Origin: Laburnicola sp. R22_1
Lineage: Eukaryota; Ascomycota; Dothideomycetes; Pleosporales; Didymosphaeriaceae
Length of the DNA stretch: 64,000 bases
NCBI GenBank assembly: GCA_014281115.1
Contig: JACONQ010000015.1
Span: 682,001-746,000, forward strand
Direction: 5' to 3'
The position numbers and the translations under genes are program-made. Positions 43,363 through 53,787 of the stretch are shown piece after piece; positions within the stretch are counted from its first letter, which is position 1; the number at the start of each line of letters is the position of its first letter. The notes beneath the pieces were generated by a model. That model was not told the origin of the DNA, made no database searches, and worked only from the letters and a program-made list of their open reading frames with translations.

Positions 43363-45949
43363 ATGTCTTACAAGACCACCATCTCTTCCCTTTCTGCCGC
43401 CCAGGCCAACCTTGCTGGCGTTCGCGCCTCTATGGAGCGTCAGAGCTCCACCACGAACAAGCTCAAGGTGACGGTCGCACGTCTCAAGAAGGTGATCTCG
43501 GCGCCGGTTCGCGTCGGCAAAGCCGACATCGAGGCAGAATCTGCTGCCGAGCAGCATGCTTCTGAGCTCGCTGCCGCGAAGCGCGAGGTATGTAAAGTCG
43601 ACATTGTCTCACAAATGCAGCTAACACGTATCTAGCTCGAGCTCGTCAAGACCGCAGCCGCCGCGCGCGAGAAGCGGCTCCAGGAGCGCGAGCAGTCCGT
43701 GAAGCTATTCGCGGAGGAGAATGCCCGCGCCCTCGAGACTGAGCTCGCTCGCGCGGAGTCGCTTCTCGTCGCGGCCCAAAAGGAGGCGGCGGAGAATGGG
43801 CTCCAGGTTTACAAGCATAGGATCGCCGGTTCCCACCTGTGGCAGCAGCTGCAGGGTGCGAACAAGAAGATCAAGCTCCAGGCCAAGGAGCAGGATGCTC
43901 AGCGTGAGGCCCTCCAGAACGAGGTCAGTCTATCTATCCTAAACTCACCACGCGTCATTAACATTGACTTAGATCGACGCCTATGCCACTGAGCTGGACA
44001 GCGTCAAGACCGACCTCCATTCCGCCCACTCTGCGGTCCAGCAGCACCAGCAAGCTGCCGAACAGGCTCAAGCCCAAGCCGCGTACGCTCATCAAGAGTG
44101 GGCGCACTACTACAACGTTTGCAATGAAAATCAGATGACGATCGCTGGACTCATGAACCGCAACCATCAGCTAGAGTCGGAGAACGCGTCCACGAAGCAA
44201 ACTCTCGACACTGTCGGCAAAGAGCTGCTCAAGGCCCAGAATGACCTCATCGTCACACGCGCAGATGCCACCGTCAACGGAGAGGAGCTTGCTATTGAGA
44301 AGAAGAATACCACTATCATCTCTACTGACCTGTACGAGAGCAAGGAGAAGGTCACTGCTCTCACGGCCGAGCTCGACAACACCAAGATCGAGCTGGCTGC
44401 CTACAAAAACCCCATCGAGGTCGTCGAGGTCGATGAGCCTGCCACCGCCATTGAGGCCTTCGTCGCCACTGAGCTCGTCTCTGCCCTCGAGCCTGGCGCT
44501 TCCATCGAACCCGGCACCAGCACCGAGCTCGACCTCACGCCTATCACTGTCACCGAGTCTGTACTCTCAGAAGACGCAATGCGCATCTCTGACGTCGAGT
44601 GCAAAGACACTCTGACCGACATCAACACTGACCAGACCTTCACCGCCTCCGAACCAGAAGTCGCCAAAGACATGGCTCCAACTACCACCACCGAGACCAA
44701 CGGCACTACCATCAGCACCGACACAGACCTTCCGCAGAAGTCCGATGTCACCTACGCAGGCCCGAATCACCTTGTCGTTAACAAGCCCATGAACATCAAA
44801 GCCTTCAAGAAGACCGAAGACGGCACCTGGTTCGCCGTGCTTGAAGACCCCGTTAGCCCTCAAGACCTCCTCGTCGACGCGATCGAGAACAAGCTCGCTA
44901 TCACCGAAGCCGAACTTGTTTCCACGACTGCAAAGCTCACTGCCAAAGATGCAGAGCTTACTGCCACAGCTGCAGAACTCACCTCTACCAAGGACATCCT
45001 CGCCTGCATCAAGACCGACCTGTCTACCAAAGATGCAAAGCTCACTTCCACCCTCGCCGAGCTCGCCACCAAAGATGCACAGCTCATCTCCAAAGACGCC
45101 GCACTCACATCTACAAAGCGCATCCTATCCGACACCAAGGCCTCACTCTCCATCAGCGCCACCGCCCTCACTACCACACAAGCCGAGCTCACGACCGCAA
45201 AGATGGACCGCTTCGCCGCCGAGCAAGCAAAGCTCAAGCTCGAGACCGTCGCGAAAATCTACGCCTGCGACAAGTCATCGTCCTGCTCCTCGTGCCCGCT
45301 GCACATGGAGCGCGCCCTCCGCGTGTCCCGCGCTGCCGAAGCTCAAGCCGGCAAGCTCATCGACGAAGCGCATATCAACTGCATGCGTGCCTGGAACGAG
45401 CTGCACGACTACGAGATCCAGCATGCGCGTTCGCAGTCGTCTGATACGTGGGTTGAGGGCAACGCATCTCCGGTGGCTGCTCTCGAGGACGCTGCTGCCG
45501 ACGAAGAAGAAGACGAGGAAGAAGACGTCGACGGCGATACATCCGACTGTAGTTCTGAATGCAGCTCTATCGTGTTCATTGGGGATGATGGCCCGGCAGA
45601 TGTCGAGAAGGAGGTCATTGTTGCATCTGAGCCTCCTGAGGAGGAGACTGTCGTCGCGTCTGAGCCTCTCAAGGAGGAGACTGTCGTCGCGTCTGAGCCT
45701 CCCAAGGAGGACACCATCGTCACGCCCCCGCCCTCGCCCACCGAGGACGTCTTCTTCACGCCCAAGACCGAGCGCACGGCCGAGCCCGTCGAGCTTGAGA
45801 CGAACCCCGCGGACGAGCCTGAGTCCAAGTACAAGCGTCGCTCCGACCTCCCTGCGCGAGCATACATCCCACCTCACCTCCGCAAGAAGCAGGGCGGCTT
45901 CGCGGCGCGTTCGTTCGCGCAGCACATGCCCGGCATGGTCGGGAAGTAG
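43363..45949 (+). CDS. Long coiled-coil protein with C-terminal YIPPHLR motif (829 aa)
   Basis: Exons 43363-43587, 43636-43923 and 43973-45949; introns of 48 and 49 bp (GTATGT...CTAG; GTCAGT...TTAG) keep frame exactly. Coiled coil dominates the first part (SLSAAQANLAGVRASMERQ onward). A repetitive helical array of xAELTAKDAEL-type heptads lies at about 44920-45230. A CDKSSSCSSCPLHMERA segment follows. An acidic run (ADEEEDEEEDVDGD) and VASEPPxEETV repeats lead to a basic end, LPARAYIPPHLRKKQGG. YIPPHLR matches the short motif near the N-terminus of DDX3/Ded1 helicases known to contact eIF4E. Whether it acts so here is inference. Cytosolic, no signal peptide. Confidence 0.82.
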
Positions 45950-48060
45950 GGAGTTTTGGTGTTTGGATTGGTTATCCTGGGGTAACACGCGTAGCGTGTG
46001 GGGTGGTAGTTTTGTGCGGTTTTTTCAGGGTTTTGGTGTTTTGCAGGAGTCGCTATCTTGGAGAGTATAGGCTGGAATGAGATGGAATTATACCCTATTG
46101 CGAATGTACTTGTTTTTCCATGTACTGAGACGTGATTTTGATGTGTGATGTGAGTGGGGGTTTTAACGTTGGTATTGTGTATCCTGGGGTAACACGTATG
46201 GTGTGCAAGACGCGGTGTAGCTAGAGATGGCATGAAGGTCACAGGCATAGGAAGCGGAAACTGCATCTGCGTAAGGATGTAGGGAGTTACGGCAGGAACA
46301 GTTATCTAGTATTGGTATGGTGGGTGCAAAGGACAGTGAAGTACATCTGGCCACCGTTCTCATGATCTTCTCTATAACATCTTCGCAAAACATACAAAAG
46401 AAATTTTCTATTCGTTTTTATTAGGCTATTCTCACTAAGAGGGACGTCAGCTAGCTATAGTAATTGTATACGCTTAGTTATTAATTACATAATAGAAAGG
46501 AGCGTGCGTGGGGCGACGCGACGCGGAGTAACCTAAGGGCAATTGCTGCTGTTATCTACAACAAGATACAAACAATAAACTATTGCATCACTGCACAATA
46601 TCCATAATCAAAATTTCCGTTAAAGAAACATACAAAATACACCAGAAAAACAGCGTCGTACTGTATAGACATTCATGTTGTCGTGGTTGCTTATAAAACA
46701 GCCTATCCCTAAACGGTTTAGCACAAACCATCGACACTCGGAGAGGAAGTCGCTGATCACTCCCACGCCCACGCCAACTCTGAACCCTACTGCTCATCAT
46801 GTCCGCACCCCCATGCCCTCAACGCATCTCTTGACACATCCATCCGGAAAGTAGAGCGCTGCGCTACATTCCACGACGTCCTATGTCAAAGACCGGCTTA
46901 TTTTGCAGCGCGTCGCGTGCCATGCCGCCGCGGTCAGCCGCTGCGCATCCGCCGACAAGCCAGCTACGAAGTCCGGTCGGCCAACGAAGTTGCTACGCTG
47001 GAAGATCTTCCCCTAGATCTGCGACACCGATCAGAGCGTCGCGTGGCTACTTGTTGTTGTCGTTGCAGCTATGGTGGAGCTGCAGTAGTTGTACTGATGG
47101 TACAGTCTACAGAGAATGCCCAGCGTTTCATCAGTGTACATCGTCTTTTGATCGAACGAGCTGGGCAAAATGGGTCCTACGTGGATAGCGTGGAGAACGA
47201 GTCGTGGGGGAGACGCCTCAGGGGTGTACTATCGAAGCCAAGTCAACAGTTCTTGAACGGTTGCACTGACTGCGGTGCACGCTGTTTCTGCCGCCACCGA
47301 TGGAGGCCGAGTACGTCGTCGCTGACTGCCTCAAAACTCTAGTATGCGAAGGGCGCATACCCAGAGATGTGCCATGCCACAGTCCTTTCACCCCACAACC
47401 AGCGCAGGCATCGATTGGCTCGGATAGGCATCCCAATGTGGTTACAATGCTGCTTTAGGTAAGATTCTACGGTGGACTAGGTACGACTCTCAACAAAACC
47501 GACCGAAAACTATCTCTGCGGGTCGTATTGGCAAGCTATCGAGGCATGCGTACGCTGTATTCTGGACTTCAAGCGGATGTCCTCAGACTTCTCAGCTTCG
47601 GAGTGAGCGTTGGGAGTCCTGATTCTGTATTCACCGCCGGAGAGATTGACGATCCTGTGGGGTCGACTCCGCAATCCCATCGATAATAAAAGATCACTTT
47701 TGAAACGGGGAAGACGTACGCTAGCGCAGTACACTGTACGCTGTGCTTGCTCACCATCCGTCGACATGAACCCCGGTGCGATCAGAAGTGAGATGCCAAG
47801 TCCACAGCATCTCAACAATGGGTGGCAGGACAAAGTCGTGGAGATGGCATCAAGCCGCGCGTAACACGTCGGACCGCGGTACATCTCTTCAACCCCCTCT
47901 GATTAATTGCACTGTATTATATGTGCAGGGAGTCCTCGTCTTCAACCTACAGCATGACGTCCATAGAGATATTGCGGGGCGACGGGACGAAAACTGTGGA
48001 AGAAGGGCGAGACTGCATGGCACGCATCTATCTGCTGCACAGCACGCATTCCTAACTATA
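45950..48060. other. Gene-poor stretch before the AT-rich block
   Basis: Two similar 'tatcctggggtaacacg' sites at about 45974-45990 and 46180-46197 mark a short direct duplication in the 3' flank of the coiled-coil gene. Remaining ORFs (for example 46883-47342) have no motifs. No supported gene. Confidence 0.45.
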
Positions 48061-48148
48061 TACAGTTAGATCTTAAAGATACCCTACTAGGTAGGATTCG
48101 CATATAAAATAATAATATTATTATTTAATTATATAATTATATAGTATT

Positions 48149-48149
48149 G

Positions 48150-48233
<84 letters not shown>

Positions 48234-48234
48234 A
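48149..48234 (+). repeat. (ACT)n microsatellite, about 28 units, followed by (AAT)n
   Basis: Uninterrupted act/tac/cta array running directly into an aat array. Its purity contrasts with the mutated surroundings and implies recent slippage expansion after the neighbouring DNA was mutated. Confidence 0.95.
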
Positions 48235-48337
48235 TAATAATAATAATAATATATAAGTAGGTAGTGTTAAAATATATACGCAAATTATATTAAATTAAAA
48301 ACTATATTAAAAACTATCTTTTTTTGTAATTACCTTT

Positions 48338-48629
48338 TTCACGCCCTTTTTAATTACTAAGCAGGGGACTCTGCTTTTTTTGTTATATTATTTAAGATGA
48401 AAGTCTTTATCGTCCTACCCCTAGGTAGATTAATTAACGCCACATATTAAAACCTATATAGTAATAATACTAAAAGGCAGCGCGCATACTTAGTAAGTAA
48501 TTAGAAATAAGTTTTAAATATGTGGCGTTAAATTAACTACCTAGGAGTAGCACGACAAAGGCTTTCATCTCAAATAACATAATAAAAAAAGTAGAGCCTC
48601 CTGCTTAGTAATTAAAAAGAGCGTGAAAG
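48338..48629. mobile_element. Inverted-repeat element, about 110-bp arms, MITE-like or RIP-degraded TIR pair
   Basis: The arm at about 48338-48447 (minus) and the arm at about 48519-48629 (plus) are imperfect reverse complements, separated by about 70 bp. Each has the same order of landmarks: 'atgtggcgtta', 'ctacctagg', 'aaaaaagtagagcctcctgc', 'ttaaaaagagcgtgaaa'. The same arm recurs as tandem plus-strand copies at 2409-2519 and 2535-2645. No coding capacity and no clear target-site duplication. Confidence 0.6.
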
Positions 48630-50215
48630 TTTTTAAATATATATTATACACAAACGCTTTCTCCCCTAGGATTAATTTATAATATTACGTAATCCTAGGC
48701 TAGCTGTTTAACTAACCACTGTGTTATATAATTAATAATTTCTTTAATAATATATTTTACTATAATAATAATAATAATAATCATAATAGTAACTAACCTA
48801 ACTATTATATTAACTCTTTTCTATAGTAGATTTTTCCTCGCAACTAGCGAGCTATATTTCACCCCCCTAGAACCTTACTATCGCCTATCTTCTCTATGCT
48901 CCTACTACTATTGCTTACTCTTATCTTTATTACTTAGTTATAGTCCCCTACCTTAATAATATCCTAAATAATTACTACTATATCTATAAGCTTTTTGTGC
49001 TATAGCTATGCTTTTAAACTCCTATAGTTTCTAAGAAACTACTACTTATTATCTAGTAGCCGCCTTATACCTTTACTTTACTAGTTCTTATTTTTAAGCT
49101 TTTTTAGTAATGCCTTTATTTTATTTTATTATTATAGTATAAATGCCTAATCTAACTCCTTATTTAGATACTAAAGAAGTGCTTTATACTTTAGAATTTA
49201 AAGTTATAAAATTAGCTAATAGGGCCTAAATAGCTAGGGCTAGGTGTTATTAAAGATATTAAGATTAAGAGGCCCCTTTAATAACCCTACTTACTATATA
49301 ATATTACTAAATCTTTAAAAATTATTCTTAGTTTTGTCTAGCTAATTCTTTATATACTTTTAAAACTCTACTATAGCTATACTGCCCTATATAAAAGAAG
49401 TAGTATAGTTAGGCTACTAGAATATTATTATATTACTAGATATAATAAATAAAAAGCTAAATTTAAAAAATAGTAGTAGTAGTTATATATTAAAACTAAA
49501 GATTTAGTATATTAGGTATTACTAATATTATAAGAGGCAGACTTTATACGCTATGCGTATAGTAAACTATAGGTACACTACTACTAGGTTATAGTTTTTT
49601 TTTAACGACTAAGGAGTTTCTAATAAAAATATTACAATAATAGCAGACATCCCTCCTACTGTTATATACATAGAAAAGCATTTTAAGGTGTTAATAAAAA
49701 GGGTTAGCGCGTACTAGGTTATAAATATAATAACTAAACTATAGTTAAGCGTCCTATTACCTATACTACTCCTATAATTGCAACTTTATAGTCTACTATA
49801 GCTCTCTAATAGTTTACTAGTTAAGAGATAATATATAACTTAGTTATACTAGATAGTAGACTATCTATTAACTACTATTAACAATACTACTATAAAAAAG
49901 TTAATAATAAAATTATTATTATTTTATATATATTTTGTTACTACTACTATATAATAGGTACTAGGTTTTAGTGCCTTTTATTTTACTCCTCTCTATGTAT
50001 AGTGTAGACTTAACCTTAGTTAGAATCTCTATATAATAAAGATATTTAATATATAAACGCTTTTCTATATATATAATAGTAAAAGGGATAACTACTATTA
50101 TTATAATATTTTTATTAGAAACCCTTTAGTTATAAAAAGAACAAAAAACTTATATTATATATATAAATTTAGGTAAGTAAGCTATTCTCTAAACCCTAGG
50201 TGTATATAGTTAGGG

Positions 50216-51590
50216 ATGCGTGCCGCGCAGCAGATTAATGCGTGCCATGCAGTCTCCCCCTAGAAGAAGGCCACGATAATTGATTGACAGCGAAGACAGC
50301 CGTGGTGCACACTGCACAACGTGGCTCGCATTCATGGACAACGCATAGCATGCTGTCCGTCTGGACTCTGCAGTGCACTCAGTGCAAATTGTGGTGATGC
50401 GGCAAGCAGTGTTGGCAATTCTTGGACCAATTTCTTCCACCAGCCCATCCGCATTGGCGTCGACCCGGCGCTCTTCCCGCTGTGGTCCCGCCTCGGAGCA
50501 CCTTCCCCACCGATCTGTTTTCGTCTTTCGACCGACTACCCACACGATGAACATTGAAAGCCAAAGGTCTCGACCGCTGTCATGCAATATGGCGCCGCAA
50601 AGTGCCCTTTCCACGCCGTAACATGATTTTACTCAGGGTTTGACGCTCGCACGGCTATTGAGTCTGGGCTGCACGGCTTGCGCTAGTACCTGTCTATCCC
50701 TAATGAAAGTCTCCTGCTAACGCACGCCACAGCGCACATCTGAAACGTGGTGTCCGAAGACGCCAGGCCATGTCCTTTGTGCGCACCAATCAAGGAAATC
50801 TCTTATAAAACACTATAAAACGGAAAATCAAAGATTCCGTGCTAGGCAAGAGACCCCGGCGGCACTGCTGACTCAACGTGGCCGCGTGCCCCTGAGAAGC
50901 CTCCACCGTACGAACTACCCCTGCAGCGTATCTTATCGCACGTTGCGGACATCTGGAGAAGGCGCCAATACCGGTCTCTTACTACGGCACAACTATGATG
51001 TGCTCCGCTGGCTTACCGCCGTATGACGACGCTGTTTACGGACAAACCCAAGGCGGCCTGACTTGGGCGCGTCCAATCGCTACGCATCGGGACCTGCAGG
51101 TATGCCTCAAACGGTCAAACGAAACACTGATCTCACCAGAATTGCGCCAAGACATGACGACTGGACTTTGAGCTAAAATGAAGGAGTGGAGCGCGGCAGT
51201 CCGGGTACCCAACCGCCGGATTCGCTGGAGAATGAGGCCCTCGCTGGGCACACGGAACGACAGTGGGATCGTGCATACGGTGTGCTGTGCCCAGAAGGTG
51301 ATGGCCTCCGCAATCGTGTAGCGCCGCGCCAATCTCCCGGCGTGGCAGTCATATATAACCACCCGTCGCGGCGCTCCTCTGCTGCCGCCGACAAGTTTGA
51401 GACTTCGACGAGATCCAGTCACTCTTTGGAATACCAACCAGTTTCCATACACGTTCTTTATACGTTCTTTGTGAACACCACATTCATTTCTTAGCTCCAG
51501 CGGCTATACAAACGACCAGCTCTTCAAGTCCCACTCCTTTCGTCGACGTCTAACAACTCTCCACCCTCTCCACCAAAAACAAACATCAAA
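50216..51590. other. Upstream region of the CAP-like gene
   Basis: Composition returns to gene-like values at about 50216. ORFs on both strands overlap (50210-50621; 51036-51494) without motifs. A TATA-like site lies at 51352-51358. No second gene supported. Confidence 0.45.
51352..51358 (+). promoter_or_regulatory. TATA-like box upstream of the CAP-like secreted protein
   Basis: TATATAA about 235 bases before the ATG at 51591, followed by a pyrimidine-rich leader typical of highly expressed fungal genes. Sequence match only. Confidence 0.35.
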
Positions 51591-52343
51591 ATGCACGCCT
51601 ACGCTACTCTCGGTATGCTCGCCCTTGCGGGCTCTGCCATGGCTGCTCCCTCTCCCTGGGGCGGCAGGGGTGGAGGTGGCCCTCACGTCGTCTACGAGAC
51701 CGCCGTCGTCACTGTCATCGTCGGCCCTGACGGTCAACCCATCTACCCCGCTGGACCCACCCCGGAGCCCCAACCCCAGCCCGCCCCTGCGCCTGCTGAA
51801 CCAACCATGTCCTACTTTGTCCCAGAGAAGCCTGCCTTCGTCCCCGAGCCTGAGCAGCCTGCTGCAACCCCGGCTCCCAAACCCGAGCAGCCTCAAGATT
51901 CTCCTTCTGAGCCTGAGCAGCCGGCTCCTGAACCCGAGCAGCCCGCGCCACCGACCAGCGGTGATGGTGGCTACATGGACACTGTCAACACCTGGCGCGC
52001 GAAGCTGGGTCTCTCCGAACTCAAGCACGACTCCACGCTCGAGGCCAACGCTGTCAAGACCTGCGTTGATGGCAACGGCCAGATGAAGCACCAGCTCAAC
52101 GCCGGCTCCATGGGCCAGGTTCTTGCCCCCGGACAGCCTGGGGATTTCGAGAAGGTCTTCGTCGGCGGCTGGCTCTGCGAGATGCCCAACATGCCCGGCA
52201 TGGACGGTGTCTGCGCGGAAATGTCCAAGGGCTGGGCCTACGAAGGCCAGACTGGCCACGCCGAAATCCTCACCAGCCCCGACTACAAGGCGATTGGTTG
52301 CGGTACCGCCAAAGGGATCTGGGGCTGCGATCTTGGTTACTAG
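51591..52343 (+). CDS. Secreted CAP/SCP-like protein with Pro/Glu-rich linker (250 aa)
   Basis: Single exon. The signal peptide MHAYATLGMLALAGSAMA cuts near AMA-AP. A Gly-rich stretch and VVTVIVGPDGQPIYPAG precede a Pro/Glu/Gln linker with EPEQPA-type repeats (about residues 58-121). The C-terminal domain (about 127-250) reads YMDTVNTWRAKLGLSELKHD, MKHQLNAGSMGQVLAPG, VGGWLCEMP, TGHAEILTS and GCGTAKGIWGCDLGY. This is the layout of fungal CAP (SCP/PR-1-like) extracellular domains, including four cysteines and the H/E pair. Likely cell-wall or extracellular, perhaps at the host interface; sterol or lipid binding is known for some CAP proteins but not shown here. The CAP assignment is good but not certain. 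Confidence 0.85.
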   Translation: MHAYATLGMLALAGSAMAAPSPWGGRGGGGPHVVYETAVVTVIVGPDGQPIYPAGPTPEPQPQPAPAPAEPTMSYFVPEKPAFVPEPEQPAATPAPKPEQPQDSPSEPEQPAPEPEQPAPPTSGDGGYMDTVNTWRAKLGLSELKHDSTLEANAVKTCVDGNGQMKHQLNAGSMGQVLAPGQPGDFEKVFVGGWLCEMPNMPGMDGVCAEMSKGWAYEGQTGHAEILTSPDYKAIGCGTAKGIWGCDLGY

Positions 52344-53787
52344 GCGCCTGCACGGGGTGCGGGGAGTCGACTGGGTCACCGTAAGAGATGGTTGGCGTTG
52401 ATGCGCTAAGATTTTTTGTTCTCGTCAGTACGTTGTTTGTACGCTTCTTGTTTTTAGGCGGCTACGCGCTGCAATTCACGCATTTTGTCACGACTGCAAT
52501 CCCTTGGCTTCTTCTGTTTGGGTTTCGTGGTGCTCGTGTGTGATGTTGACGGCTCATTCGATTCGGCCACAGGGAAGCGCCAGCCGCTGATCGCTAATCT
52601 CACAGGTGCACCAAATCACAGTCGCCAGCGTCAGAAGCAAGCAGCTCGCCGAAAATGACAGATACCGTCACACCTCGGTCAGCCATGACGCGCTGGGCGC
52701 AAGCTGCACAGAGAATTGTTCTTTCTGAAACATTTTACCTTGTCCTGTGTCTCTCGTGCGGAAATGAGCATTTGCCAGGCCGCTCTTCGGGGGGGGTTGT
52801 TCGCGGGCATACCAATTAAGTGCCCATATAAGCAAAGCAGCCAACCACACCCTTGCGAGAGGTCTCCACTATGCATCGCCTCACCAAAACTTCAAAAAAT
52901 ATTAACTTTAGAAGCTATTTTCTCTTCAAAACTCTGTTTTTTTCCTAAAAAAAAGTTGTAAGAAGAAGAGACTATCTTTGCAAAGATATTCCTGCTTTTG
53001 TAACTAATTTACCTCTAGAAATAATAGTAGATTTATAGGTTGAAAAGGTTGGCTTACTGGTATGCCCGCGAACAAGTCCCGCTCTTCGGAGATGGCGCAG
53101 CTTGCCAAGGCCCGTGTGCCGTGCGTGTCTTTCAGCTGAACGAGCGGTCATGGTCCGTTGGAGACTGGAGTGAGAAGCTTCTATCTCCTGCTGTCGCTGA
53201 GCGCAGAATGAGGATGTTTGAGGACAAGACCGGTCGGATGAAGGTTTGATGGACGTTCAGCGGCGCTGCAAGGGGGACCTCGGACGGTCGGTCCCACGTG
53301 CGGTGTCCACGCCGCCGGCAGACGCCTTGCGCCCGGCGTACACGTTATTAGCTAAATCATGGATCGGGCTCGCCGCACGCACGGAACAGCCTGCCTGATC
53401 AACAACACTGAACTGGCACATCACTGCCAACGTACCTCAATCCAACTCCATCTCGACTTCGCGCAATGTCGGCGCTCGTCAGATTTCTCGACTCTCGGTC
53501 AGAAACCGACCTCCAGGCACCCGGGTAGTGACTCCCTCTCGAGCGGGGACCGTAACTTATGACCAACACCGCGCACTAACTCTCTCGGGCGTCTTTGGCA
53601 CACCCAGGTGACTCTATGATTGGATCTCGCCCATAGGTATCAGAACATCGTCTTGGATGTGCTCCAAGAACCGTCGAGTATCATGAGAGATGGCGCTCGG
53701 TGTTCGGTTTACGTCGTGCATGGCTCTCATATCTAGACCTCAACGCTGCCGGCTCCCAAGCGCACGTTTTCCAATCCCATTTTGAAA
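52344..53787. other. Intergenic with short inverted repeat and small AT-rich segment
   Basis: Contains an 18-bp perfect inverted repeat (52797-52814 and 53058-53075) around about 140 bases of AT-rich DNA (52895-53040). Otherwise short ORFs without motifs. The last part is the 5' flank of the monooxygenase. Confidence 0.5.
52797..53075. repeat. Inverted repeat, 18-bp perfect arms about 240 bp apart
   Basis: ttgttcgcgggcatacca at 52797-52814 and its reverse complement at 53058-53075. Similarity extends loosely outwards (ggttggct on one side, cgctcttcgg on the other). The spacer includes an AT-rich stretch. May be a small MITE or foldback remnant. Confidence 0.6.

Larger units (their letters stand above)
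48061..50215. repeat. AT-rich, TpA-rich block of about 2.15 kb (RIP-like)
   Basis: Sharp edges, no ORF longer than a few dozen codons, many stop codons in every frame, and a TpA-dense composition. It contains a trinucleotide array (48149-48234) and an inverted-repeat element (48338-48629) related to the repeats at 2280-2745. Interpreted as heavily mutated transposon DNA; no motif survives to name the element. Confidence 0.75.

Noticed and set aside
44841..46070. 409-codon Ser/Arg/Pro-rich ORF in another frame of the coiled-coil gene
   Set aside because: The real frame has intact introns and a sensible protein; this one is a shadow of GC-rich codons.
48061..50215. Possible transposase or reverse transcriptase remains in the AT-rich block
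   Set aside because: No surviving DDE, RT or integrase motif could be read in any frame; naming an element would be guessing.
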